Positions 15,113-23,939 of a DNA stretch of 33,163 nt are shown here, one piece after another (the first letter of the stretch is position 1; each line of letters starts with the position of its first letter). Source of the stretch: Betaproteobacteria bacterium (GTDB taxonomy: Bacteria > Pseudomonadota > Gammaproteobacteria > Burkholderiales > Rhodocyclaceae); the NCBI GenBank assembly GCA_012026675.1, contig VEPA01000013.1, positions 1 through 33,163 of the forward strand, in the 5' to 3' direction. The position numbers and the translations under genes were made by a program. The notes under the pieces were generated by a model. The model did not search any database. It was given only the letters and a program-made list of their open reading frames with translations, and was not told the origin of the DNA.

Positions 15113-15632
15113 CAAACAGATCATCAAGGAACGTCGCCTGCAGGATGACGCATGGAAGGTCGTGACCCTGGTCGATGGCGAAGCGCCTTTCGACGTCTGC
15201 CTGCCGGTCGGGCCGCTGCTGGTGCCGGTGTCGGTCTGGAAGGCAAAGAAGGCCTGCCTGATCCATCGCGAGTACGAGCACGGCACGCCGCTCGGCATCT
15301 GGCTCGCGCCGGAGGACGGCCTTGCCGAAATCTCCGCCGACATCGACGACTTCACCGTGATAGCCGTGCATTTTCCCAAGCTGGCCGACGGCCGCGGCTA
15401 CTCGACCGCGCGCCTGCTGCGCGAACGCCATGGCTATGACGGCGAGCTGCGCGCCTTCGGCGACATCGGTCGCGACCAGATCTTCTTCCTCAATCGCGTC
15501 GGATTCGATGCCTTCGTGATTGGCGAGGGCAAGAGCGCGGAAGATGCGCTGGCCGCATTCGACGATTTTCCCGAGAGCTACCAGGGCGACGCGGTCCAGC
15601 CGCTGCCCCTGTTCCGCCGACGGGCCGCCTGA
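15105..15632 (+). CDS. DUF934 family protein, sulfite-reductase-linked
   Basis: A 175-residue protein starting MANKQIIKERRLQDD at 15105, with AAGGAGAG at the correct distance; a longer frame from 15006 lies within cysI and is rejected. It matches DUF934, a family regularly found beside cysI in beta- and gammaproteobacteria and without a proven role. Recognisable blocks are GIWLAPEDG, HFPKLADGRGYSTARLLRER and ELRAFGDIGRDQIFFLNRVGFDAF. It has no signal peptide and no obvious cofactor motif. The eight-base overlap with cysI implies coupled translation and a linked job, perhaps in electron delivery or assembly (speculative). Confidence 0.88.
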   Translation: MANKQIIKERRLQDDAWKVVTLVDGEAPFDVCLPVGPLLVPVSVWKAKKACLIHREYEHGTPLGIWLAPEDGLAEISADIDDFTVIAVHFPKLADGRGYSTARLLRERHGYDGELRAFGDIGRDQIFFLNRVGFDAFVIGEGKSAEDALAAFDDFPESYQGDAVQPLPLFRRRAA

Positions 15633-15655
15633 AAATAGACTGGAAGGAAGCTGTC

Positions 15656-16429
15656 ATGCTGCGCGAAAACCTGCCCGCCATCCCAGACCTCGCCGACCTG
15701 GAATTGGTCGCCGCCGTCGCCGAGAAAGCCGTCGGCGTCAAGCAACTGCTGCGCGACGTCGCGCGCGACTATGCGCCCGTCGTGTTCGCCAACAGCCTGG
15801 GCGCCGAGGACATGGTGCTGACGGACATGATCTGGATCGAGGGCACGCAGATCGGCATCTTCTCGCTCGACACCGGACGCCTGCCGGCCGAAACCTGTGA
15901 GCTGATGGCACGTGCCGAACGTCACTACGGCCGCCGCCTCGAGGTGTTTGCGCCGCGTCACGACACGGTGCAGGACTTCGTCGCCGGCTTCGGCATCAAC
16001 GGCTTTTACGACTCGGTCGAAGCGCGCAAGGCCTGCTGTCATGCACGCAAGGTCGAGCCTTTGCAGCGTGCCCTGGCCGGCAAGCAGGCATGGATCACCG
16101 GCCTGCGCGCGGCGCAGTCGGCGACGCGGGAAAAGCTGAAGACGGTGAGTTTCGACACAGCCAACAACCTGGTCAAGATCAGTCCGCTGGCGGACTGGAG
16201 CGAGCGCGAAGTCTGGGTTTACCTGCGCGCCAACCAGGTGCCCTACAACGCGCTGCACGACAGCAACTATCCGAGCATCGGCTGCGCCCCCTGCACCCGC
16301 GCGATACAGCCCGGCGAAGACGTGCGCGCCGGCCGCTGGTGGTGGGAAACCCCGGAGACAAAGGAATGCGGCCTGCATCTGGTGGATGGCAAGCTGCAAC
16401 GCATCGCAAAGCAGGGAGCGGAAGCGTGA
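15656..16429 (+). CDS. cysH: APS reductase (thioredoxin-dependent, [4Fe-4S] type)
   Basis: A 257-residue enzyme reducing adenylyl sulfate to sulfite and AMP. The pair C127-C128 (KACCHARK) and C210-x2-C213 (GCAPCTR) are the iron-sulfur ligands found in APS-specific enzymes and absent from PAPS-specific CysH of Escherichia coli. The catalytic cysteine is C238 in KECGLH. SLDTGRLPAET (70-80) belongs to the nucleotide site. GGAAGGAAG precedes the ATG. Its last four bases overlap the GTG start of cysD. With this type of enzyme no APS kinase is needed, and none is present here. Confidence 0.93.
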   Translation: MLRENLPAIPDLADLELVAAVAEKAVGVKQLLRDVARDYAPVVFANSLGAEDMVLTDMIWIEGTQIGIFSLDTGRLPAETCELMARAERHYGRRLEVFAPRHDTVQDFVAGFGINGFYDSVEARKACCHARKVEPLQRALAGKQAWITGLRAAQSATREKLKTVSFDTANNLVKISPLADWSEREVWVYLRANQVPYNALHDSNYPSIGCAPCTRAIQPGEDVRAGRWWWETPETKECGLHLVDGKLQRIAKQGAEA

Positions 16430-17349
16430 GTACCTTGGCACTGCAACAGCATGCGACGCTCTCGCACTTGGACTGGCTGGAATCCGAATCCATCCATATT
16501 TTGCGCGAAGTGGCCGGGCAATGCGCCAATCCGGCGCTGCTGTTTTCGGGCGGCAAGGATTCGCTGGTGCTGCTGCGCCTGGCGGAAAAGGCCTTTCGCC
16601 CGGGACGCTTCCCCTTTCCCCTGCTCAACATCGATACCGGCCATAACTACAGCGAGGTCATCGACTTCCGCGACTTTCGCGCCTGCCAGTTGAACGAGCG
16701 CCTGATCGTGCGCTCGGTCGAGGAGTCGATGCGGCGCGGTACCGTGGTGCTGAAGTCGCCCGGCGAATCGCGCAACAGGCACCAGTCGGTGACGCTGCTC
16801 GAAGCCATCGAGGAGTTCGGTTTCGACTGCTGCATCGGCGGCGCGCGGCGCGACGAGGAAAAGGCGCGGGCCAAGGAACGCATCTTTTCCTTCCGCGACG
16901 AGTTCGGCCAGTGGGACCCGAAGAACCAGCGCCCCGAACTGTGGGACCTGTTCAACGCCCGGGTGCACAAGGGCGAGAACATTCGCGCCTTTCCGATCTC
17001 GAATTGGACAGAACTCGACGTCTGGCAATACATCGAGCGCGAGGACCTGCAACTGCCTTCGATCTACTTCGCCCACCGGCGCGAGGTGATCCGGCGCAAC
17101 GGGTTGCTGCAACCGGTCACGGAACTGACGCCGGCGCGCGCCGGCGACGTGGTCGAAGAACTTACCGTGCGCTTTCGCACTGTCGGCGACATCACCTGCA
17201 CCGCACCTGTCGAATCCGATGCCGATACGGTCGCCCGCATCATCGAGGAAACGGCGACGACGACCATCACCGAGCGCGGCGAGACCCGCCTCGACGACCA
17301 GACATCGGAAGCCGCGATGGAGCAACGCAAGAAGGAAGGTTACTTCTGA
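16426..17349 (+). CDS. cysD: Sulfate adenylyltransferase subunit 2 (CysD)
   Basis: The catalytic subunit of ATP sulfurylase, 307 residues, joining sulfate and ATP to APS. The PP-loop SGGKDS is at 41-46, followed by PLLNIDTGHNYSEVIDFRD; RRDEEKARAKER and FPISNWTELDVWQYI are further family blocks. The GTG start at 16426 overlaps the cysH stop (GTGA) and has AGGGAG upstream. The frame is open further 5' but that region is cysH in another frame. Its stop shares one base with the cysN ATG. It functions as a heterodimer with CysN. Confidence 0.94.
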   Translation: MSTLALQQHATLSHLDWLESESIHILREVAGQCANPALLFSGGKDSLVLLRLAEKAFRPGRFPFPLLNIDTGHNYSEVIDFRDFRACQLNERLIVRSVEESMRRGTVVLKSPGESRNRHQSVTLLEAIEEFGFDCCIGGARRDEEKARAKERIFSFRDEFGQWDPKNQRPELWDLFNARVHKGENIRAFPISNWTELDVWQYIEREDLQLPSIYFAHRREVIRRNGLLQPVTELTPARAGDVVEELTVRFRTVGDITCTAPVESDADTVARIIEETATTTITERGETRLDDQTSEAAMEQRKKEGYF

Positions 17350-18629
17350 TGAGCGCGATCGAACACCTGCCCGGCACCGACAACGGCCTGCTGCGCTTTC
17401 TTACCTGCGGCAGCGTCGATGACGGCAAGAGCACGCTGATCGGCCGGCTGCTCTTCGACACCAAGACCATCCTCGCCGACACCCTGCACGCCATCACGCG
17501 CACTTCGGAGCGGCGCGGACTGGAGGCCGTCGATCTTTCGCTGCTGACCGACGGCCTGCATGCAGAACGCGAACAGGGCATCACCATCGATGTCGCCTAC
17601 CGTTACTTCAGCACCGGACGGCGCAAGTACATCATCGCCGATGCTCCGGGCCACGAGCAGTACACGCGCAACATGGTTACCGCCGCCTCGACTGCCAACC
17701 TGGCGATCATCCTGATCGATGCGCGCAAGGGCGTGCTGACCCAGACCCGGCGCCATTCCTACCTGGCGCACCTGGTCGGCATTCCGCACATCGTCGTCGC
17801 CATTAACAAAATGGACTTGGTTGGCTACGATCAGGCGACCTTCGAGCGCATCCGCGGCGAGTATCTGGAGTTTGCCGCAACGCTGGGCATCGGCGATGTG
17901 CGCTTCATTCCCCTGTCGGCGCTGAATGGCGACATGCTGGTCGAGCGCGGCGAGAATCTCGGCTGGTACTCGGGTCCGACCCTGCTCGACATGCTCGAGA
18001 ACGCGCCGACCGCGCACAGCGAACGGGACGAACGTTTCCGCTTCCCGGTGCAGTATGTCTGCCGCCCGCAAAAGTCCGGCGACCCGAAACTGCACGACTA
18101 TCGCGGCTTCATGGGGCGCGTCGAATCCGGCGAAATCGTGGTGGGCGACGAAGTACTGATCCTGCCCTCGGAAACGCGTACCCGCGTCAAGGCCATCGAA
18201 CTCCATGGTCGATCGCTGCCGCGCGCGATTGCCGAGCAATCGGTCACACTGCTGCTGGAAGACGAGGTCGACGTTTCGCGCGGCGACATGATAGTGCGGG
18301 CCCAAGAGTCGGCGCTGGTGACACGGCGCATCGAGGCCATGCTCTGCTGGCTGGGCGATGCTCCGCTCGATCCCCAGCGCAAATACCTGATTCGCCAGAC
18401 CACGCGCGAAACCAAGGCAGCGATCGCTTCCATAGACTATCGCCTGTACATCAATACGCTGCAGAAGATGCCGGCCGAACGCCTAGGCATGAACGACATC
18501 GCACGCGTGGCGTTCAAGCTGGCCCAACCGCTATGCGTCGATGCCTACGCCGATAATCGCTCGACCGGAGCCTTTATCGTGATCGACGAGAGCAGCAACA
18601 ACACGGTCGGCGCCGGAATGATTCTCTGA
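17349..18629 (+). CDS. cysN: Sulfate adenylyltransferase subunit 1 (CysN), GTPase
   Basis: A translation-factor-like GTPase of 426 residues that drives APS synthesis by CysD through GTP hydrolysis. Motifs: P-loop GSVDDGKST at 21-29, switch II DAPGHEQY from 98, NKMD at 153-156, then two beta-barrel domains. The protein ends at VGAGMIL without the C-terminal APS kinase domain found in CysNC fusions. The start ATG overlaps the cysD stop by one base, with GAAGGAAG upstream. It is the last gene of the cys operon, followed by a strong terminator. Confidence 0.95.
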   Translation: MSAIEHLPGTDNGLLRFLTCGSVDDGKSTLIGRLLFDTKTILADTLHAITRTSERRGLEAVDLSLLTDGLHAEREQGITIDVAYRYFSTGRRKYIIADAPGHEQYTRNMVTAASTANLAIILIDARKGVLTQTRRHSYLAHLVGIPHIVVAINKMDLVGYDQATFERIRGEYLEFAATLGIGDVRFIPLSALNGDMLVERGENLGWYSGPTLLDMLENAPTAHSERDERFRFPVQYVCRPQKSGDPKLHDYRGFMGRVESGEIVVGDEVLILPSETRTRVKAIELHGRSLPRAIAEQSVTLLLEDEVDVSRGDMIVRAQESALVTRRIEAMLCWLGDAPLDPQRKYLIRQTTRETKAAIASIDYRLYINTLQKMPAERLGMNDIARVAFKLAQPLCVDAYADNRSTGAFIVIDESSNNTVGAGMIL

Positions 18630-18650
18630 TCGCGGATGGGCCAATAAGAC

Positions 18651-18680
18651 AAAAAGCCAGGCATTGCCTGGCTTTTTGTT
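18651..18680. terminator. Bidirectional intrinsic terminator between cysN and rplQ
   Basis: GCCAGGC / GCCTGGC (18656-18662 and 18666-18672) form a seven-base stem with an ATT loop, flanked by AAAAA on the left and TTTTTGTTTT on the right. It therefore gives a hairpin plus U-run on both transcripts. It lies between the convergent cys and alpha operons and should end both. Confidence 0.93.
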
Positions 18681-18694
18681 TTCGCCGCTACCGC

Positions 18695-19087
18695 TTATTC
18701 GGCTGCCGGAGCTTCGACCACTTCGCCTGCCGGACGGTCCAGCAGTGCGACAAAGGCCATCGGCGCAGTGGCGCCGACGCGGAAGCCCATCTTGAGGATG
18801 CGCAGGTAGCCGCCGTTGCGGGTTGCATAGCGCGGGCCGAGCACGTTGAAGAGCTTGCCGACGATGTCACGATCGCGCGTACGGTCGAAGGCTAGGCGGC
18901 GATTGGCCAGGCTGGGCTTCTTGCCCAGGGTGATCAGGGGTTCCACCACGCGGCGCAATTCCTTGGCCTTGGGCAGGGTGGTCTTGATGGCCTCGTGGCG
19001 CAACAGCGAAACCGCCATGTTGCGCAGCATTGCCTGGCGATGTGCCGAGGTCCGATTGAGTTTGCGAAGTCCGTTACCGTGACGCAT
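18695..19087 (-). CDS. rplQ: 50S ribosomal protein L17
   Basis: A 130-residue L17 beginning [21 protein letters not shown], the invariant family start, at the ATG at 19087. It ends with an alanine/glutamate-rich tail slightly longer than in Escherichia coli (127 residues). L17 sits near the peptide exit tunnel and is the last gene of the alpha operon. A spacer of 125 bases separates it from rpoA, and the bidirectional terminator follows 15 bases after its stop. Confidence 0.96.
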   Translation of the reverse strand: MRHGNGLRKLNRTSAHRQAMLRNMAVSLLRHEAIKTTLPKAKELRRVVEPLITLGKKPSLANRRLAFDRTRDRDIVGKLFNVLGPRYATRNGGYLRILKMGFRVGATAPMAFVALLDRPAGEVVEAPAAE

Positions 19088-19107
19088 TTTGATTCCCTCG
19101 TTTTTTG

Positions 19108-19133
19108 CGGCTACCGCGCAATGCAAGTAGCCG
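19108..19133. promoter_or_regulatory. Hairpin upstream of rplQ in the rpoA-rplQ spacer
   Basis: CGGCTAC (19108-19114) and GTAGCCG (19127-19133) form a perfect seven-base stem with a 12-base loop, about 20 bases before the rplQ start. A second short stem (CGGGC/GCCCG) occurs soon after the rpoA stop, followed by TATACT. These may tune L17 relative to RNA polymerase alpha; no function is proven. Confidence 0.35.
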
Positions 19134-19212
19134 GTTAATGGTTATCGAGTATTGGTTTCAGTACAGCAAGTGAATCAGTATAACTCCGGGCTGAGGCCCG
19201 ACATTCAATCAA

Positions 19213-20190
19213 TCAGGACAACTTCTCGAGGCCGGCCGGCGGCCAGCTTTCGAGTTTCATGCCCAAGGTCAAGCCGCGCGAAGCCAGCACTTCCTTGATT
19301 TCGTTGAGCGACTTGCGGCCCAGGTTCGGCGTCTTCAACAGTTCGGTTTCGGTGCGCTGGATCAGGTCGCCGATGTAATAGATGTTCTCGGCCTTGAGGC
19401 AGTTGGCGGAACGAACCGTCAGTTCGAGATCATCGACCGGACGCACCAGAACAGGGTCAACCGAAGTCTGCTTCGGTGCTTCGGCGGACATCGGCGTGCC
19501 TTCAAGGTCGGCGAACACCGACAGCTGTTCCATCAGGATGCGGGCTGCGGTACGCACGGCCTCTTCGGCGTTATCGATGGCGCCGTTGGTTTCGATGTCG
19601 AGAATCAGCTTGTCAAGGTCGGTGCGCTGCTCAACGCGCGCCGATTCCACGGAATAGCTGACGCGGCGCACGGGGCTGAACGAGGCGTCGAGCATGATCT
19701 GGCCGATGGCGCGGTTTTCACGGGCGATTTCGCGCTGGGTGGCCGGTACATAGCCGCGGCCGGACTCGACGCGGATCTGCATGTTGAGCTTGCCGCCGGG
19801 AGCGATGTGGGCAATCACGTGATCGGGATTCACGATCTCGACGTCATGAGTGGTTTCGATGTCTCGCGCCGTAACCACGCCTTCACCGTTTCGAGAGAGA
19901 GTCAAGGTCGCTTCGCGACGGTTGTGCATCTTCAGCACCACGCCCTTGAGATTCAGCAACACATCGACCACATCCTCGCGGACACCGTCCAGCGTCGAAT
20001 ACTCGTGGAGCACGCCTTCGATCGATACCTCGGTCGGGGCGACGCCTTCCATCGAGGACAGCAGGATGCGACGCAGGGCATTGCCCAGCGTGTGCCCATA
20101 GCCGCGCTCGAACGGTTCCATGACCACACGGGCATGAAGCGGCGAAAGCTGCTGGACATCGATACTGCGGGGTTTCAGAAGTGTGTGCAT
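19213..20190 (-). CDS. rpoA: DNA-directed RNA polymerase subunit alpha
   Basis: A 325-residue alpha subunit. The assembly domain carries [20 protein letters not shown] and [15 protein letters not shown]; the C-terminal domain carries [23 protein letters not shown] and [16 protein letters not shown], used to contact UP elements and activators. Of two ATGs six bases apart, I choose 20190 because GAAGGA directly abuts the upstream ATG (20196) but stands at the correct six-base distance from this one. The start lies inside the extended reading frame of rpsD, so rpoA translation may be coupled to it. Confidence 0.96.
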   Translation of the reverse strand: MHTLLKPRSIDVQQLSPLHARVVMEPFERGYGHTLGNALRRILLSSMEGVAPTEVSIEGVLHEYSTLDGVREDVVDVLLNLKGVVLKMHNRREATLTLSRNGEGVVTARDIETTHDVEIVNPDHVIAHIAPGGKLNMQIRVESGRGYVPATQREIARENRAIGQIMLDASFSPVRRVSYSVESARVEQRTDLDKLILDIETNGAIDNAEEAVRTAARILMEQLSVFADLEGTPMSAEAPKQTSVDPVLVRPVDDLELTVRSANCLKAENIYYIGDLIQRTETELLKTPNLGRKSLNEIKEVLASRGLTLGMKLESWPPAGLEKLS

Positions 20191-20882
20191 GTGCATTCCT
20201 TCGAATGGAATAACGCCTGGCGTCCGGTGGACGCCAGGCGCAAAACTACTTGATAGCGTGAATACAGTTCGACAACCAGACCTTCGCTGATTGACGGCGG
20301 CAGGTCTTCGCGTGCCGGATATGACTTGAAGATTCCCTTGCCGGCCTTGACGTCCACTTCGAGCCAGACGGGGAAGCCACGCGACTCGGCGGCTTCCAGC
20401 GCAGCCTTGGTGCGCAGGTGGCTGCGAGTGCTGTCGAGCAGCTGGATGACGTCGCCGGGACGCACGTTGTAGGACGGAATATCCACGCGCTTGCCATTGA
20501 TCAGCACGCCATTGTGGCGGACCACCTGCCGTGCTTCCGCGCGCGACACGCCGAAGCCCATGCGGTAAGCCACCGTGTCGAGACGGCCTTCGAGCAGCTT
20601 CAGCAGATTCTCGCCGGTCTGTCCCTTCTTGCGCTCGGCATCGCCGAACACCTTGCGGAACTGGCGCTCGAGAACGCCGTAAATGCGACGGATCTTCTGC
20701 TTTTCGCGCAGCTGCGTGCCGTAGCCGGACAAGCGCTGGCCGGACTTCTGGCCGTGCTGGCCGGGCGCGTAAGCGCGGCGCTCGACGGAACATTTGTCAG
20801 TGAAGCACTTTTCGCCTTTGAGGAACAGCTTCTCGCCCTCGCGGCGGCACTGGCGGCACTTGGCATCTAGGTTGCGGGCCAT
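20175..20882 (-). CDS. rpsD: 30S ribosomal protein S4 with a 26-residue C-terminal read-through extension
   Basis: S4 binds 16S rRNA early in 30S assembly. The sequence is canonical up to VVELYSR at residue 209, the usual end of the family. At codon 210 a TAT stands where a stop would be expected, and the frame runs on for 26 residues to a TGA at 20177..20175, overlapping rpoA by 16 to 22 bases. Cysteines 9, 12, 26 and 31 form the zinc-finger version of the S4 N-terminus. The S4 RNA-binding block is at [20 protein letters not shown]. The extension may be real stop-codon loss or a sequencing error; no frameshift is needed to explain it. Confidence 0.93.
   Translation of the reverse strand: MARNLDAKCRQCRREGEKLFLKGEKCFTDKCSVERRAYAPGQHGQKSGQRLSGYGTQLREKQKIRRIYGVLERQFRKVFGDAERKKGQTGENLLKLLEGRLDTVAYRMGFGVSRAEARQVVRHNGVLINGKRVDIPSYNVRPGDVIQLLDSTRSHLRTKAALEAAESRGFPVWLEVDVKAGKGIFKSYPAREDLPPSISEGLVVELYSRYQVVLRLASTGRQALFHSKECTCTHF
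20214..20240. promoter_or_regulatory. Perfect 12-bp hairpin at the rpsD-rpoA junction
   Basis: CGCCTGGCGTCC (20214-20225) and GGACGCCAGGCG (20229-20240) pair perfectly around a three-base loop, ending 24 bases before the rpoA start. No U-run follows on the minus strand, so it is more likely an attenuating, processing or mRNA-protecting structure than a full terminator. In the current frame it lies within the rpsD coding extension. Confidence 0.6.
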
Positions 20883-20902
20883 GGTGTCGTATCCTTATTG
20901 CC

Positions 20903-21292
20903 TTAGATGCGGCGGCGCTTGGGCGGCCGGCATCCGTTGTGGGGAATCGGGGTAATGTCGGTGATGCTGGTGATCTTCATGCCAAGCGCATTGAGCGCCC
21001 TCACTGCCGATTCGCGCCCGGGGCCGGGACCCTTGATGCGAACTTCGAGATTCTTCACGCCACACTCCTGGGCAGCCTTGCCGGCGGCTTCGGCGGCGAT
21101 CTGCGCGGCAAACGGAGTCGACTTGCGCGAGCCCTTGAATCCGGCACCGCCGGAAGTGGCCCACGACAGGGCATTGCCCTGGCGGTCGGTGATGGTGATG
21201 ATGGTGTTGTTGAAGGAAGCATGAACGTGCGCGATGCCTTCGGCGACGTTCTTCTTGACCTTCTTGCGGACTTTGGTTGCGGTCTTAGCCAT
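20903..21292 (-). CDS. rpsK: 30S ribosomal protein S11
   Basis: A 129-residue S11, standard length. Visible blocks: [41 protein letters not shown]-like central region (here [14 protein letters not shown]), and the end [20 protein letters not shown] followed by [10 protein letters not shown]11 forms part of the mRNA exit path on the 30S platform. It lies between rpsM and rpsD in the conserved alpha-operon order, 20 bases before rpsD. Confidence 0.97.
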   Translation of the reverse strand: MAKTATKVRKKVKKNVAEGIAHVHASFNNTIITITDRQGNALSWATSGGAGFKGSRKSTPFAAQIAAEAAGKAAQECGVKNLEVRIKGPGPGRESAVRALNALGMKITSITDITPIPHNGCRPPKRRRI

Positions 21293-21307
21293 GTATTGGT
21301 TCCCGGT

Positions 21308-21673
21308 TTACTTCTTGCCCATCGAAATCGCCTTGCGCGGACCCTTGCGGGTTCGCGCGTTGGTGCGGGTGCGCTGACCGCGCACCGGCAGACCGCGACG
21401 GTGACGCACACCGCGATAGCAGCCAAGGTCCATCAGGCGCTTGATGTTCATCGTCGTTTCGCGGCGCAAATCGCCCTCGACAGCGAACTTGCCGACTTCC
21501 TCACGCAGGCGATCCAGTTCGCTGTCCGTGAGTTCCTTGACTTTAGCCGAACGCTTGACGCCGACGGCATCGCAGATTTTTCTTGCGCGGGTGCGGCCAA
21601 TACCGTAGATCGCGGTCAGAGCGATCTCCGCGTGCTGGTGATTCGGAATGTTGACGCCTGCTATACGAGCCAT
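21308..21673 (-). CDS. rpsM: 30S ribosomal protein S13
   Basis: A 121-residue S13 starting [20 protein letters not shown]. The helix-two-turn-helix block [18 protein letters not shown] and the basic tail [18 protein letters not shown] are typical. It sits at the head of the 30S and contacts 23S rRNA and P-site tRNA. It is the first gene of the alpha unit, preceded by a good promoter whose -35 overlaps the end of rpmJ. Confidence 0.97.
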   Translation of the reverse strand: MARIAGVNIPNHQHAEIALTAIYGIGRTRARKICDAVGVKRSAKVKELTDSELDRLREEVGKFAVEGDLRRETTMNIKRLMDLGCYRGVRHRRGLPVRGQRTRTNARTRKGPRKAISMGKK

Positions 21674-21740
21674 GTGCTTACCTGTTCGTCGCCGTTAGTT
21701 AATGCGGTATGGTGGGCTAGCTGAAAAACGCGAACCATAA

Positions 21741-21769
21741 ATTATATCTGATCGAAGTCGCTCTATCAA
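21741..21769 (-). promoter_or_regulatory. Sigma70 promoter of the alpha operon (rpsM to rplQ)
   Basis: On the minus strand TTGATA (21769..21764) and a perfect TATAAT (21746..21741) are 17 bases apart, about 70 bases before rpsM. The -35 overlaps the stop codon of rpmJ, so the last codons of rpmJ also serve the promoter. Spacing and boxes are near consensus. Confidence 0.75.
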
Positions 21770-21879
21770 CCTTGACGCTGCTTGTGGCGCGGATCGGTAC
21801 AGATGACCCTCACCACACCCTTGCGGCGGATGACTTTGCAGTTGCGGCAGATACGCTTGACCGAAGCCAGAACTTTCAT
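21766..21879 (-). CDS. rpmJ: 50S ribosomal protein L36
   Basis: A 37-residue L36 beginning [20 protein letters not shown] and ending RHKQRQG. Cysteines 11, 14 and 27 plus histidine 32 form the zinc ribbon, so this is the zinc-binding version. GGAG precedes the ATG. It closes the spc unit after infA and is followed at once by the alpha-operon promoter. Confidence 0.97.
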   Translation of the reverse strand: MKVLASVKRICRNCKVIRRKGVVRVICTDPRHKQRQG

Positions 21880-21905
21880 AGGAGTTCTCCGGAAATGTTG
21901 CCAGA

Positions 21906-22124
21906 CTACTTGGCGCGAAACACGATACGGCCTTTGGAAAGATCGTAAGGCGTGAGTTGCACGGTGACCTTGTCGCCCGGAAGAATGCGGATGTAGTGCA
22001 TGCGCATTTTTCCGGAGATATGGCCAAGAACCACATGCCCGTTTTCCAGTTTGATCCGGAACGTGGCATTGGGGAGATTTTCGACGACCTCTCCCTGCAT
22101 TTCAATAACGTCTTCCTTGGACAT
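21906..22124 (-). CDS. infA: Translation initiation factor IF-1
   Basis: A 72-residue OB-fold protein, [20 protein letters not shown] to KGRIVFRAK, the exact usual length. It blocks the A site during initiation and helps IF-2 and IF-3. Its place between secY and rpmJ is typical of betaproteobacteria. It starts three bases after the secY stop, suggesting coupled translation. Confidence 0.97.
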   Translation of the reverse strand: MSKEDVIEMQGEVVENLPNATFRIKLENGHVVLGHISGKMRMHYIRILPGDKVTVQLTPYDLSKGRIVFRAK

Positions 22125-22127
22125 GGG

Positions 22128-23453
22128 TCAGCGGGCCGGGAATCCGGCTCCCTTGAAATTGGCCTTTTTCAGAAGACTTTCATACTGATGCGACATGACG
22201 TAGGCCTGTACCTGCGACATGAAATCCATCGTTACAACGACAATAATCAACAAACTGGTTCCGCCGAAATAAAACGGCACATTCCATTTCAGAATCAGGA
22301 ATTCCGGCAGCAAACAGACGGCCGTGATGTAGATGGCGCCAGCCAGGGTCAGGCGGGTCAGGATCTTGTCAATGTAGCGGGCGGTCTGATCGCCGGGACG
22401 AATGCCGGGAACAAATGCACCGCTTTTCTTTAGATTGTCTGCTGTTTCCTTGGAATTGAAAACCAGCGCGGTGTAAAAGAAGCAGAAGAATACGATGGCG
22501 GTAGCGTAGAGCATCACATAGATCGGCTGCCCTGGCGATATCGTCGCGGCGATGTCCTTCAGCCATGTCATCCCTTCCCCGGCGCCGAACCAACCGGCCG
22601 CCGTGGCCGGGAACAAAATGATCGAGGACGCGAAAATCGGCGGAATGACACCCGACATGTTCAGCTTCAAAGGCAGATGCGAGCTCTGGCCGCCGTAGAC
22701 TTTATTGCCCACTTGGCGCTTGGCGTAGTTCACCAGAATCTTGCGCTGGCCCTTTTCCACGAACACCACGAAGCCCGTGACCAGAATAGCCACGGCACAA
22801 ATAAACAGTGCCGACAAGGCATGCATTGCACCGGTACGAACCAGTTCAAAGAGTCCGCCCAGCGCATTCGGCAAACCGGCAACGATACCGGCGAAAATGA
22901 TGATCGAGATGCCATTGCCCAGACCGCGTTCGGTGACCTGCTCTCCCAGCCACATCAGGAACATCGTGCCGGTAAGCAATGTAAGCACGGTAACGAAACG
23001 GAACATGAGGCCTGGATCAAGCACCAGCCCGGCCTGCGATTCGAGGGCGATTGCCATGCCCAGTCCCTGGAACAAGGCCAGGCCCACCGTACCATAGCGC
23101 GTGTATTGGGTAATCTTGCGTCTCCCGGCCTCACCTTCTTTCTTCAGCGCCTCGAGCGATGGCACCGCGACCGTCATGAGTTGCATGATGATCGAAGCCG
23201 AAATGTAGGGCATTATGCCAAGTGCAAACAGGGTAAAGCGCGACAAGGCGCCGCCCGAAAACAGATTGAAGACACCGAGAATCCCGCCCTGCTGCCCCTG
23301 GAACAACTCCGCCAGTTTTACCGGATCAATTCCGGGCACGGGAATATGTGCGCCGATCCGATAGACCACCAAGGCGCCCAGCAGGAACCAGAGCCGGCGC
23401 CAGAGGTCGCCAAACTTTCCGGTCTTGCCGAGAGTTGCTGCCTGGGTTGCCAC
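22128..23453 (-). CDS. secY: Preprotein translocase subunit SecY
   Basis: The 441-residue channel subunit of the SecYEG translocon in the inner membrane, with about ten membrane segments. Visible blocks: [13 protein letters not shown] near residue 40, [15 protein letters not shown] (second segment and plug region), [20 protein letters not shown] in the cytoplasmic loop and [20 protein letters not shown] late in the protein. It lies between rplO and infA in the spc order. Confidence 0.97.
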   Translation of the reverse strand: MATQAATLGKTGKFGDLWRRLWFLLGALVVYRIGAHIPVPGIDPVKLAELFQGQQGGILGVFNLFSGGALSRFTLFALGIMPYISASIIMQLMTVAVPSLEALKKEGEAGRRKITQYTRYGTVGLALFQGLGMAIALESQAGLVLDPGLMFRFVTVLTLLTGTMFLMWLGEQVTERGLGNGISIIIFAGIVAGLPNALGGLFELVRTGAMHALSALFICAVAILVTGFVVFVEKGQRKILVNYAKRQVGNKVYGGQSSHLPLKLNMSGVIPPIFASSIILFPATAAGWFGAGEGMTWLKDIAATISPGQPIYVMLYATAIVFFCFFYTALVFNSKETADNLKKSGAFVPGIRPGDQTARYIDKILTRLTLAGAIYITAVCLLPEFLILKWNVPFYFGGTSLLIIVVVTMDFMSQVQAYVMSHQYESLLKKANFKGAGFPAR

Positions 23454-23474
23454 GTGGTCCGTCCTCTTCCGCTA

Positions 23475-23927
23475 TCAGGCAGCGGCGATGTCCGCTACTG
23501 AGCCGCCGGCCGCTTCGATTGCGGCACGGGCACCCTTGGTCGCGCCGACGCCCTTGAGGGCAATCTTGCGATTAAGTTTGCCTGACAGAATAACCTTGGC
23601 AGACAGGGCATCTCCGGCAACCACGCCGGCCTGCTTCAGGACCAGCAGATCGACTTCTTCGACCGGAAGCTTGTCCAATTCGGAAAGACGCACTTCGACA
23701 TTGCGGCTGGCAGTCAAGGACACAAACCCTCTTTTGGGCAAACGACGCTGCAGGGGCATCTGGCCGCCCTCGAAACCGACCTTGTGGAATCCGCCGGCGC
23801 GTGACTTCTGGCCTTTGTGCCCACGACCGGCCGTCTTGCCAAGTCCGCTGCCAATGCCCCGCCCGACACGCTTGGAAGCGTGCCTGGAGCCTACGCCCGG
23901 CTTCAGATTGTTAAGTTCCATGCTCAT
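23475..23927 (-). CDS. rplO: 50S ribosomal protein L15
   Basis: A 150-residue L15, starting [20 protein letters not shown] and containing [21 protein letters not shown], its glycine-rich RNA-binding tail. AAGGA lies at a good distance from the ATG at 23927; a second ATG six bases on gives the shorter family-like start MELNNL. It joins late in 50S assembly. It follows rpmD by 12 bases. Confidence 0.96.
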   Translation of the reverse strand: MSMELNNLKPGVGSRHASKRVGRGIGSGLGKTAGRGHKGQKSRAGGFHKVGFEGGQMPLQRRLPKRGFVSLTASRNVEVRLSELDKLPVEEVDLLVLKQAGVVAGDALSAKVILSGKLNRKIALKGVGATKGARAAIEAAGGSVADIAAA

Positions 23928-23939
23928 CGCAATATCCTT

